From Prevotellaceae bacterium (GTDB lineage: Bacteria; Bacteroidota; Bacteroidia; Bacteroidales; UBA932), in contig JAIRZQ010000193.1 of NCBI GenBank assembly GCA_031267135.1, positions 1-55,044 on the forward strand: a stretch of DNA of 55,044 nt. The letters run 5' to 3'. How positions within the stretch are numbered: the stretch's first letter is position 1; every line of letters begins with the position of its first letter. A model generated the notes under the pieces. The model ran no database searches and was not told the origin of the DNA. It saw nothing but the letters and a program-made list of their open reading frames with translations. This document shows positions 1-8,162 of the stretch, piece by piece. The position numbers and the translations under genes are program-made.

Positions 1-38
1 AATTTTACAACACGATAATATTTGCTTTTTTATTAAAA

Positions 39-116
39 CCTCATGTTACGCATGACAGTCAAATTTACATTGCCTTTCAGGACGGCGAAACTCTGATAGA
101 TGGTGCATAACATGAG
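39..116. repeat. Short inverted-repeat (MITE-like) element, copy 1
   Basis: The element begins CTCATGTTACGCA and ends TGCATAACATGAG, which are inverted copies of each other with one mismatch. The first ~24 and last ~45 bases also match the two ends of a longer element at 10361-10614, so this looks like an internally deleted copy of the same non-coding family. No ORF is present. Function unknown; a non-autonomous transposed element or a REP-like palindrome are both possible. Confidence 0.6.
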
Positions 117-391
117 TTACAAATAGAAATTATATTGAGTTCGATAAAAGATTACAATTGTGGTGTATAATAAAAAATGCAGTCGTTAATTTGTGAAAAC
201 ATTTCATACTTTATATATTTAGATCTTATATTTTACTTTTGTCTCGAAACAAAAATGACAAATGGCAATCATTATTTTTAATATTAAATAACAAACATGA
301 ATTTAACGCATAAAAACTGTTTATATTAACATGTATTAAAAATATTGAAACAACTGCTCTTTTGACGGCGTTTTCTGCTTCGAATAAAGAA
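117..391. other. AT-rich intergenic stretch, no gene seen
   Basis: No ORF with coding character, no tRNA-like fold and no strong promoter element was found here. It separates the inverted-repeat element from the 3' end of the EF-G paralogue. Confidence 0.5.
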
Positions 392-422
392 CACGGGATA
401 AAATGAAGATATTTACCCCGTG
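392..422 (-). terminator. Hairpin downstream of the EF-G paralogue
   Basis: An 11-bp stem (CACGGGATAAA with TTTACCCCGTG, one G-U pair) lies about 50 bases beyond the stop codon of the minus-strand gene. The T tract is weak, so this is a probable rather than certain terminator. Confidence 0.4.
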
Positions 423-472
423 CGCAATTAAATTAAGCAAAATATTACATTGATGCCATGTAATACTTGCTG

Positions 473-2629
473 TTATTCATCTTTGTCTTCGGCTTCGTAA
501 GCTTTCAGCAGCTTATCCTGAACTTCGGCAGGAACTTGCTGGTATTCGGCAAATTTCATTGTAAACGTTGCCCGTCCCGAAGTAAGCGAGCTTAATGTTG
601 TCGAATACTTGTACATCTCTGCTAAAGGCACTCGCGCCTTAATAACTTCAAATCCTTTTTCGCTGTTCATTCCTTCAATCATGGCGCGGCGATTTTGCAG
701 GTCGCTCATCACGTCTCCCATGCTGTCGCTTGGTACAAACACTTCGATATTGTATATGGGTTCCATGATTTTTGGAGCAGCCTTTTTGAAAGCATCCTTA
801 AATGCATTGCGTCCTGCAAGTTTAAATGATATTTCGTTTGAATCAACCGGATGCATTTTTCCATCGTAAACGTAAACTTTAATATCGCGTGCATACGAGC
901 CTGTAAGAGGTCCTTCTTCCATTTTCTCCATTATGCCTTTAAGAATTGCAGGCATAAAACGCGCATCTATTGATCCGCCTACAATACAGTTGTAGTAAAT
1001 CAGCTTTCCGCCCCAGTCAAGATTAAATTCTTCTTTTCCTTTCAAATTCAGTACCAGCTCTTTACCATCGAATTTGAATCTGTTGTTTTCGGTAGCTCCT
1101 TCTATGTAAGGCTCAATCAGCAAATGCACTTCGCCGAATTGTCCTGCGCCTCCCGACTGCTTTTTGTGGCGATAGTCGGCAGCGGCAAGTTTGGTAATAG
1201 TTTCGCGATATGGAATTTTTGGCGCAAACAGTTCTACTTCTATTTTATGCGTATTGGTAAGATGCCACTTCAGAATGTTTATATGATGCTCGCCCTGTCC
1301 GCTCAATATTATTTGTTTCAGTTCTTTTGAATATTCAACAATGATTGTCGGGTCTTCCATGTGCGTGCGGTTTAATATTTCGCCGAGTTTTTCGTCATCT
1401 TTCTGGTCTTTCGCCTTTATTGCGGTACGGAATTTCGGGTCGGGATATTTAACGGGCAGGAATTGCCATTTTTTACCTTCGCCGTTCAGAGTCTGGTCGC
1501 GGCGCGATGATTTCAGTTTTACCGTGCAGCCAATATCGCCTGCAACCATTTCCGTAACTTTTTCGCGCTTTTTGCCTGCAACGGCATATAATGCCGAAAT
1601 GCGTTCTTTGGTTTCGTTGTTTGCATTTATCAAATCCATGCCTTCGGTAATTTTTCCCGACATTACGCGGAAATACGAAACTTCTCCGAGATGCTGTTCT
1701 ACTGCCGTTTTGAATATAAACAGCGATGGCGAGCCTTTTGCATCGCATGGAACTACTTCGCCTTCTTTGGTTTTATATTCGCGCAATTCGTTTGGCTTTG
1801 GAGCAACATTTATGATAAATTCCAATAAACGTTTTGTGCCTATATCTTTTTTTGCCGCCATGCAGAATATTGGAATTACTCCGCGTGTTTTCAGCCCTGC
1901 ACGCAAACCCTTGCGGATTTCGTCTTCTGTAAGCGCGCCTTTGTCAAAAAAGAGTTCCATTAAACTTTCGTCATTTTCGGCAGCCGATTCTATGAGAGCA
2001 GCATTCAGTTCTTTTGCGCGTTCCAGTTCGCTTGCAGGTATGTCTACGGCTTCGAAAGTTCCGGTATCGTCTTTGAAGCGGAATAATTTCATCAGCAAAA
2101 CATCTACAATTTCGTTAAATCCGTTGCCCGGATTTACTGGATACTGCACAAGCGTAAGTTTGTTTCCGAAAGTTTGCCGCAGCGAATCGAGAGTATTATC
2201 CCAGTTTGCTTTTTCGTTGTCTAAATAATTTACGGCGATAATCATCGGTTTTTCATGCCGTTCGGCATAACGCGCAAAAATTTCAGTTCCTACTTCAACG
2301 CCGTTTTGAGCATTGATAACCATTATGCCTGTATCGGCAACTTTAAACGCAGCAAACGTTCCGCCTGAAAAGTCGTCGGAACCGGGCGAATCGATAAGAT
2401 TTATTTTTTTGTCATTGTATTCGGTAAACAGCACGCTCGAATATATGGAGCGCTGATAAATCTGTTCGATTTCGCTGCTGTCCGATACTGTGTTTTTGGC
2501 TTCAACCGTCCCCCGACGGTCGATCACTTTACCGTCGAACATCATTGCTTCGGCAAGAGTGGTTTTCCCGGCTCCTGCACTGCCAAGCAGCACGATGTTC
2601 CTGATTTCTTCTGTTTGATAAACTCTCAT
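473..2629 (-). CDS. fusA2: Elongation factor G paralogue (EF-G2 type)
   Basis: A translation factor of EF-G architecture, 718 aa, with the G domain followed by EF-G domains II-V. The P loop (GSAGAGKTT, residues 16-24) is intact. Switch I has lost the RGITI motif, G3 reads DSPGSDDF (80-87) instead of DTPGHVDF, so the catalytic His is Ser84, and G4 is NYLD (134-137) instead of NKMD. Canonical fusA is also present at 14260-16377 with all these motifs intact. Bacteroides are known to carry an EF-G2 that supports translocation without GTP hydrolysis and is needed in the gut; the motif losses here fit that type. Ribosome protection or an anti-fusidic role is an alternative, but the G-domain pattern favours EF-G2. 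It has its own likely promoter at 2726. Confidence 0.9.
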   Translation of the reverse strand: MRVYQTEEIRNIVLLGSAGAGKTTLAEAMMFDGKVIDRRGTVEAKNTVSDSSEIEQIYQRSIYSSVLFTEYNDKKINLIDSPGSDDFSGGTFAAFKVADTGIMVINAQNGVEVGTEIFARYAERHEKPMIIAVNYLDNEKANWDNTLDSLRQTFGNKLTLVQYPVNPGNGFNEIVDVLLMKLFRFKDDTGTFEAVDIPASELERAKELNAALIESAAENDESLMELFFDKGALTEDEIRKGLRAGLKTRGVIPIFCMAAKKDIGTKRLLEFIINVAPKPNELREYKTKEGEVVPCDAKGSPSLFIFKTAVEQHLGEVSYFRVMSGKITEGMDLINANNETKERISALYAVAGKKREKVTEMVAGDIGCTVKLKSSRRDQTLNGEGKKWQFLPVKYPDPKFRTAIKAKDQKDDEKLGEILNRTHMEDPTIIVEYSKELKQIILSGQGEHHINILKWHLTNTHKIEVELFAPKIPYRETITKLAAADYRHKKQSGGAGQFGEVHLLIEPYIEGATENNRFKFDGKELVLNLKGKEEFNLDWGGKLIYYNCIVGGSIDARFMPAILKGIMEKMEEGPLTGSYARDIKVYVYDGKMHPVDSNEISFKLAGRNAFKDAFKKAAPKIMEPIYNIEVFVPSDSMGDVMSDLQNRRAMIEGMNSEKGFEVIKARVPLAEMYKYSTTLSSLTSGRATFTMKFAEYQQVPAEVQDKLLKAYEAEDKDE

Positions 2630-2725
2630 GAGTGATGTATTTATTTAATTAATAATTGTAATTCGCATGTTGTTGTTAATACCTCTGTATACATTCAAAA
2701 TCCTTTATTTATTTTAAAACGGCTT

Positions 2726-2759
2726 CAAAGATATGAATTTATGTGAAAATACAAGCAAA
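2726..2759 (-). promoter_or_regulatory. Likely promoter of the EF-G paralogue; rest of the 2630-3174 gap empty
   Basis: On the minus strand the -7 element TATCTTTG (top strand CAAAGATA, 2726-2733) fits TAnnTTTG, with a TTTG at 2756-2759. The 22-base spacing is slightly longer than ideal. The leader would be about 85 nt. The rest of the gap up to 3174 is AT-rich, and the short minus-strand ORF there (to 2985) has no coding features I can support. Confidence 0.4.
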
Positions 2760-3174
2760 AAATATTGATTTTTTTATTTCGGAAGATTAATGGAACAGTA
2801 TAATCCCTTATGGAAACTGAAATTTCAGAAAAAAAACAAGCCATCCGATTCGGATAATTGCTTCTTTGCCGATAAAATTTACCATAAAATAAGATGATTA
2901 TTATTTTCGGTATTTTTTTATCAATACACAAGAAGAAAAACACAGGCAGTATCTGTTTGCAAAATTTAAATGTGCATGAATACAAAACTCTGCATCTCTA
3001 TTGATTAATTTTCGTTTGTAGTCTTGTTTTGACACGTAATTTATACAACTCTCAAAATGAGTAATATATGAATTAAAATGCAGGGGCAGTAAGATTTATT
3101 GATGTTTTTTGCTGCAAAAATAAATATTTAATAATATTTAACTTTAAAATGTCGCTCAATTTTCAATTTATTTA

Positions 3175-3182
3175 TATTTTTG
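3175..3182 (+). promoter_or_regulatory. Promoter -7 element of the cytolysin-like island
   Basis: TATTTTTG matches the Bacteroidota -7 consensus TAnnTTTG, 23 bases before the ATG at 3206. It lies downstream of the ATG at 3149, so transcription from it would exclude that start. No clear -33 element is seen. No comparable element was found before the following four genes, which suggests one transcript for much of the island. Confidence 0.5.
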
Positions 3183-3205
3183 TGCTAAATAAAATACCGA
3201 CAGAA

Positions 3206-4954
3206 ATGAAAAAACTATTAATTTTGACAGGATTGGCATTATTGTTTAATGCATGTGAAAAAGGCATTGATATTGATATGGAAGCTTTGGAAAAAGAAAG
3301 GCTTACAGCCATATCGGATTATCTTAACAGCATAAATATGCTGGATACTGTTCCCGTAACGGGAGTTGTTGAAGACACCATATCGCGAACCGAGGGTAGC
3401 GCTGTTTTGTTGTGGCCGCCATATACGCCGACTTCCGATTATTACATTCCGGTTACCACTGAAACGCAAAAATTCGGCAACGACCTTACAGGAAACAGTT
3501 TGAGCTTTCAATCGATAGATGCGGTGTGGCCCGGTAATCTCATTCAGGGAATTTCGGTTCGCGACAATCGGCTTGCCACGGCGCCTTTAAGCAGCTACCG
3601 CAAGCCGGGGCGCATTTATCTTGATTTAGTATCGGGACAGGCAGGAATGAATTACACGCACGATATTGCAGAATTTACAGGCTCGTGCGTAACACAGGCA
3701 ATGAACGAAATTCTGGCTCCTTACACAAGCGGATTTCCCGCGCGCTTTAGTTATTCTCAGAAGTTGGTTCACAGCTCTGAAGAAATGGCTTTTTATCTGG
3801 ATATGAATAACGATGACTTTGACCTGCAAACAGGTGGAAGTTTTCAGTCGGTAAACTGGTCGCGTACAGACAAAACGTGGATAATGATAAAACTGCAGCA
3901 GATATATTTTACGATGTCTTATGATTTCCCCGGCATCGACAGTCTGTTTAACGATGAAATGAAAGCGGAGTACCTTAAGCCTTATGTTTACGAAAACAAT
4001 CCTTTATGTTATATTTCATCGGTATCTTACGGCAGATATTTTGTTTTGCTCTACGAAATCGACAGCAAATATACGCTTGCTGCGGAAACCTTAGGCAAAA
4101 TTTTCGATCCTGATTCTGATGAGTCGCTTAACAGTATGGATGTAAATACTTACCATGCAGCTTCAATAAGAATGGTGCAAATAGGAGGAAATGCGACAGA
4201 CGGGCTTGAGGTAATATACAGCGCGACTGCCCTGCGCAACTTTATTATAAACGGCTCTGTTTTCAGCAGGGATAATGTGGGCGCTCCCATATACTATACA
4301 TTAATGTATGTAAACAATAGCCGCTCTGTTGTAACCTATAAGGATATAAACGTAAATTGCAGGGATGTGGATTATTACGAGGCTGCAAAGGTGAATAATG
4401 TGGAAATTACCCTGCAAAGCATTTATTCCAACAAGTTAACCATGCAGGGAGGCAACGGGCATCTCTGTAATCGCTCCAAGTTTTCGGTAAGCTCTGTAAA
4501 TATCTATGTTTCAAATTCGGAAAATTCGGAAAATCCGGAAGAAATCACCGGATGGACGCTGATACGCAGCATACCAACGGGCATTACCAATGTTTTGACC
4601 GAGCCTTATGCTACAAGCAAAAGTTATTATATAACCGCAAGTACCGGGGAACTTGGCATAAATACAAGCCGGCAGATTAAAATATCGTTCTCCGTTTCAT
4701 ATACAAACGTCAGAAGAATTCATTATATTATAGGCAGCGACGACTATCCTTCCCAAACCGTGACCTACAACAAGGAAGTGCTGTTTGCATTCGACCGGTC
4801 TTCGCAAAGATGGAAAGTCATACATAACGATGCGGCAGGCGGAACCTTAAGCAATACGCCTTTCCGCACTGTAAAGTTTACGGACGGCTTCAATTATTGC
4901 AATATAGGATTTCAACTGAGCTACAGCTTCAAGGCTAATTACAGAACCTATTAA
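3206..4954 (+). CDS. Cholesterol-dependent-cytolysin-like lipoprotein (CDCL A)
   Basis: A predicted pore-former-like surface lipoprotein, 582 aa. The start at 3206 gives a lipoprotein signal ending FNAC (Cys17), followed by an acidic stretch; the longer reading from 3149 adds 19 residues that hide the signal. Landmarks of the cytolysin family follow in the right order: WPGNLIQG (108-115; pneumolysin has YPGALL), CVTQAMNEIL (161-170), SSEEMAFYL (190-198), QQIYFTMSYD (231-240; QIYYTVS in pneumolysin), YISSVSYGRYFVLLYE (269-284; YISSVAYGR), IGGNATDGLEV (326-336; LGGDPSSGARV) and GAPIYYT (359-365). The Trp-rich cholesterol-binding undecapeptide is absent. The domain between 440 and 582 is beta-rich and diverged. 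Next to it is a paralogue (5054-6772), 99 bases downstream and probably co-transcribed. Paired CDC-like lipoproteins of Bacteroidota have been described as antibacterial; that role here is inference. Confidence 0.75.
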   Translation: MKKLLILTGLALLFNACEKGIDIDMEALEKERLTAISDYLNSINMLDTVPVTGVVEDTISRTEGSAVLLWPPYTPTSDYYIPVTTETQKFGNDLTGNSLSFQSIDAVWPGNLIQGISVRDNRLATAPLSSYRKPGRIYLDLVSGQAGMNYTHDIAEFTGSCVTQAMNEILAPYTSGFPARFSYSQKLVHSSEEMAFYLDMNNDDFDLQTGGSFQSVNWSRTDKTWIMIKLQQIYFTMSYDFPGIDSLFNDEMKAEYLKPYVYENNPLCYISSVSYGRYFVLLYEIDSKYTLAAETLGKIFDPDSDESLNSMDVNTYHAASIRMVQIGGNATDGLEVIYSATALRNFIINGSVFSRDNVGAPIYYTLMYVNNSRSVVTYKDINVNCRDVDYYEAAKVNNVEITLQSIYSNKLTMQGGNGHLCNRSKFSVSSVNIYVSNSENSENPEEITGWTLIRSIPTGITNVLTEPYATSKSYYITASTGELGINTSRQIKISFSVSYTNVRRIHYIIGSDDYPSQTVTYNKEVLFAFDRSSQRWKVIHNDAAGGTLSNTPFRTVKFTDGFNYCNIGFQLSYSFKANYRTY

Positions 4955-5053
4955 TAATGCGGAAAATTTTAAAACGAAAAGTATATTTTATTTTTAAAAT
5001 ATTTAACAAAATACAAATTACAGATTAACAATATTATTAATTAAAAATCAAAA

Positions 5054-6772
5054 ATGATGAAAAAATTATTACTTAATTTAACAATTGTCGGCATTTTGGC
5101 TGCAGGCTGCGGAAAAGACCTTGCCGACCCCGATCCTAACGCATTAACCCCCGAACAGCAGAAAATACAGGCTCTGCTCGAAAGTGGCGGTTATCTGCAA
5201 ATTACAGAAAACAGTAAACATCTCGAAAGCGTCGATACGTTGGAAAAGATTCATGTGAATGAGTATAAAGACCCCGAAATGGTGGACATTACTAATACTA
5301 CTGGCGGATTTGCAGTAAAAACGCGAAAGACGTATGATATTGCGGAAAATCCAATAGAGTTTGCAACTTACAATCCGTGGACAGACCTGTACCCCGGAGC
5401 GCTTGTGCAGGGAAGGACGCTGAGAGATGGAGTGCCTTCAACCATTCCCATTATAGGCAAACGCAAACCGGGGCGCGTTTACCTTAGCGCCGTAACAGGC
5501 AATGCCGATGTGGACGAATGGTACAAGGATGTGGAGATGAGACCTTCGTCTGTAACTCAGGCAATGAACGAACTGCTGTCGCAGCATTTGAACAGCAATT
5601 TGGGCGCACAGTATTCTTTGGAAATAGCGCAGGTTCAAAGCATAGAGGAAATGGCTTACAAGCTTGACCTTAATATTGACCTGTGGGGAGCCGAACTTCG
5701 ATCGTCATTCGGCGGCAGTTTCAGCGAAACAAAAAATTATGTGGCAGTTACGTTCCGTCAAATCTATTTTACCATGTCCTACGAAGCTCAGGAAGGCTTC
5801 ATAGGAGTGTTTACCGATGATATCACCGAGCAGGACTTGAAAAACTATACCGGCAACGGCAACCCGATATGCTTTGTAAGCAGCGTTTCGTACGGACGCG
5901 CCTACGTGCTGCTGTACGAATCTTCCGAATCGGCACAGCAGCTTAAAAGATCTCTCAGCGCAGCGTATTCAAGCTTGGAAATGAGTTACGGACAGAAAGA
6001 AAAAAAGACTGTTAACGAATCAAAATGTACTGTAGTACAGCTGGGGGGCGACCCTAAAGCAGGATTGGAAGTCGCCTTGGGCAATTTTGACAAAATCAAA
6101 GATTTTCTAAGTGATGGTTCCATAGTATCGGATGTAAATGTAGGCGTGCCTATTTCATATAAAATAAACCACCTTGCCGACAATACCACAGCCAGACTTA
6201 CCAATACCCTAAGCTATACCTTTACCTCGCAGGAATTTTATCCCGACAGCGTCCAAAATAATATTGTTATTGATATTTTCAACATTAAGGCATCTTCCGG
6301 TTCCGGAGGTACCATTTCCAATTATTCTAATTTTACCATTTCCAGCCTGTCGATATATTATGACGATGGACAAAAAATTGAAGTAATCAGTACTCCCGTA
6401 ACAGTGCCGCTTAAAGGAGGAATGAATTATCCTATGTATTATTACAGGCTGTTTGAAAAAGTAAAAAGCAGCTCCCGAATACGCATAGAGTGCAAGATAA
6501 AGGCTCATCATCAATCTTACGGTCACGGCAAATGGGGTCAGGGCGGCACTCACGAAGGCAACCCCGAATACACTCTGGTACAGGATTTTGAATATAATAA
6601 AAACGACAGCAAATGGCAGCCTGTTACCAGCACGGATCCTGCTGTACGGCACAAGCCGTTCGAATCGCTTAACTATACACTAAGCGGCGGCGGTATGAAT
6701 ACGGATGTTTCCTTATATTACCGCTTCTATTGCGATGGACGTATATATGATTATCAAACTGATGGACAGTAA
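5054..6772 (+). CDS. Cholesterol-dependent-cytolysin-like lipoprotein (CDCL B)
   Basis: A second member of the same family, 572 aa and the clearer of the two. The lipoprotein signal ends LAAGC (Cys19), followed by GKD. The CDC landmarks are LYPGALVQG (112-120), SSVTQAMNELL (165-175), SIEEMAYKL (196-204), FRQIYFTMSYEA (234-245), VFTDDITEQDLKNY (252-265), FVSSVSYGRAYVLLYE (274-289), LGGDPKAGLEV (330-340) and GVPISYK (364-370). The order and spacing follow pneumolysin through domains 1-3, and a domain-4-sized C-terminal part follows. At the undecapeptide position only IEC (478-480) remains and no WEWWR is seen, so cholesterol is an unlikely receptor. A second in-frame Met at 5057 is an equally good start. 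The leader is A-rich without a Shine-Dalgarno site. A and B are diverged paralogues, as expected for a two-component pore system. Confidence 0.8.
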   Translation: MMKKLLLNLTIVGILAAGCGKDLADPDPNALTPEQQKIQALLESGGYLQITENSKHLESVDTLEKIHVNEYKDPEMVDITNTTGGFAVKTRKTYDIAENPIEFATYNPWTDLYPGALVQGRTLRDGVPSTIPIIGKRKPGRVYLSAVTGNADVDEWYKDVEMRPSSVTQAMNELLSQHLNSNLGAQYSLEIAQVQSIEEMAYKLDLNIDLWGAELRSSFGGSFSETKNYVAVTFRQIYFTMSYEAQEGFIGVFTDDITEQDLKNYTGNGNPICFVSSVSYGRAYVLLYESSESAQQLKRSLSAAYSSLEMSYGQKEKKTVNESKCTVVQLGGDPKAGLEVALGNFDKIKDFLSDGSIVSDVNVGVPISYKINHLADNTTARLTNTLSYTFTSQEFYPDSVQNNIVIDIFNIKASSGSGGTISNYSNFTISSLSIYYDDGQKIEVISTPVTVPLKGGMNYPMYYYRLFEKVKSSSRIRIECKIKAHHQSYGHGKWGQGGTHEGNPEYTLVQDFEYNKNDSKWQPVTSTDPAVRHKPFESLNYTLSGGGMNTDVSLYYRFYCDGRIYDYQTDGQ

Positions 6773-6795
6773 CAGCAAACTGTTAAATAAAAACA

Positions 6796-6827
6796 GAAAA
6801 ATCAGAGGGTGAAATCCCCTGATTTTT
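6796..6827 (+). terminator. Hairpin after CDCL B
   Basis: A stem of 13 positions (AAAAATCAGAGGG with TCCCCTGATTTTT, one mismatch) has a short loop and a T-rich 3' side. It could attenuate transcription between the cytolysin pair and the BACON gene. A comparable hairpin (9333-9357) follows the third, broken cytolysin copy. Confidence 0.6.
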
Positions 6828-6858
6828 CCTGCTTTTGTAAATATAAAAAAACAGTATT

Positions 6859-7824
6859 ATGAAAAAGAAAATTAAATTTTTTATGACAGCCGCTACGCTG
6901 CTAATGATGCTTGCCTCGTGCAGCAAGAATGAAGGACCTCAAATATGGGAAGTAACTCCTGAAACAAGTTATGTGTGTTTTTCGGCGGACGGTCTAAGTA
7001 TATTATTCACAGATGAATGGATGGATGAGCCGGCTACATTTACCGTAACCGTACCTAAGAAAGAGACATGGAATGTAACATCTACACAGCCGTGGGTACA
7101 TATTGCCAAAACAAAAAATACCTTTACTCTGTCGGCAGACCCTGTTGACATTGCGCCCGAACCTGCAATTGTGCTGGTAAAATCAGGAAAATATGTGATG
7201 AGATCTTTATTCGTAAAACAGGAAGCCGCGCTTTCGGTATATCCCCTTAATCCTGTTGTTTTTTCACCTCAAGGCGCTGCCGACAATGAAACTTTTCATG
7301 TATATGCGAACCGCTATAAGGAATGGGATGCCGTATCAAGCCAATCATGGCTTAGTGTCAGTAAAAATGCAGATGAAGGCACATTTTCGCTGTCTGCTGC
7401 CGCCAATACTTCCACTACAGCATCGCCGCCGGCTACCGTTACGGTCAGTTCGGGTACGGCAACCCCCATAGTTATAGATGTTACGCAGGAAAAACCTGAA
7501 TTAACCGTTACCCCGTCGGGTACTTCTCTGGTTTTTGCTGTTAATGGCTATGGTGCAACACTGGATGGAAAGCCATTGTCTGGCAGCAACTTGTTTTATT
7601 TCAACATTTCTACAAATATAAATGCACCGGGTATTACTGTAACAAGCCCTGTTTACTGGATCCATATTGGAACTCTTACAGTAAATGGCGTTTTAACAGA
7701 ATTTTCTGTTTCCGCTATTCCTAATAGTAGCTATACGCCGCATCCTCCTGGTACGATTACTATAAAAGCAAACAACACCGATTTGCCTCCTGTGATCATT
7801 AATGTATCTCAAATACCTCGATGA
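6859..7824 (+). CDS. BACON-domain surface lipoprotein 1
   Basis: A 321-aa lipoprotein with signal peptide and lipobox ending LASC (Cys21), then SKNE. Two BACON-type beta-sandwich repeats are visible. One is around residues 60-125, with TFTVTVPKKETWNVTS and PWVHIAK; the other is around 145-210, with EWDAVSSQSWLSVSKNADEG and the strand ending VIDVTQE. A third, weaker unit (about 225-320) ends IINVSQIPR. BACON domains are Bacteroidota extracellular modules thought to bind carbohydrate or mucin. No enzyme domain and no SusC/SusD partner is present. It lies directly after the cytolysin-like pair and has a close paralogue at 9397-10338. A role as partner or protection lipoprotein for the pair is inference; simple glycan binding is the alternative. 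Confidence 0.8.
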   Translation: MKKKIKFFMTAATLLMMLASCSKNEGPQIWEVTPETSYVCFSADGLSILFTDEWMDEPATFTVTVPKKETWNVTSTQPWVHIAKTKNTFTLSADPVDIAPEPAIVLVKSGKYVMRSLFVKQEAALSVYPLNPVVFSPQGAADNETFHVYANRYKEWDAVSSQSWLSVSKNADEGTFSLSAAANTSTTASPPATVTVSSGTATPIVIDVTQEKPELTVTPSGTSLVFAVNGYGATLDGKPLSGSNLFYFNISTNINAPGITVTSPVYWIHIGTLTVNGVLTEFSVSAIPNSSYTPHPPGTITIKANNTDLPPVIINVSQIPR

Positions 7825-7872
7825 ACAGTAAAAACATGGAACATAAAACTTGGTATATTAAATTATAAAAAA

Positions 7873-8151
7873 ATGAAACATGTTAAAATACTTGCAGCCC
7901 TTGCATTGCTGCTGGCGGTTTCGTGCAGCAAGGATGAAGTTACCGATATAACTCTTGATAAAACAACACTTACGCTTTCAGTAGGCGCAACGGATACTTT
8001 AAGAGCAACAGTAAGTCCCGGCAGCGCTGCCAATAAAACGGTAAAATGGAGCAGCAGCATGCCCGCCATAGCGGATGTTGACAATAACGGTGTTGTAACC
8101 GCCATAGCCGAAGGTCTCCTGCTACCATTACCGTCACTGCCGGCGGCATAA
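7873..8151 (+). CDS. N-terminal part of frameshifted Big_2/WKNG-repeat lipoprotein
   Basis: This 92-aa reading holds a lipoprotein signal ending AVSC (Cys18) followed by SKDE, which matches the K-(D/E)2 surface-export pattern. A Big_2 bacterial Ig-like domain follows (about residues 24-82: TLDKTTLTLSVGAT, then VKWSSS and ADVDNNGVVTAIAEG). After Gly81 the frame runs into a short unrelated tail. The expected end of the Ig domain (ATITVTAGGITA) continues in another frame from about 8118, straight into the repeat protein at 8163. It was therefore one gene of about 430 aa spanning 7873-9161. The signal peptide is nearly identical to that of the gene at 9397. Confidence 0.7.
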   Translation: MKHVKILAALALLLAVSCSKDEVTDITLDKTTLTLSVGATDTLRATVSPGSAANKTVKWSSSMPAIADVDNNGVVTAIAEGLLLPLPSLPAA

Positions 8152-8162
8152 CGGCTGCCTGT

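Noticed and set aside
1341..2228. 295-aa plus-strand ORF opposite the EF-G paralogue
   Set aside because: It lies wholly inside a well-supported gene on the other strand; its Ser/Phe-rich composition is that of an antisense shadow.
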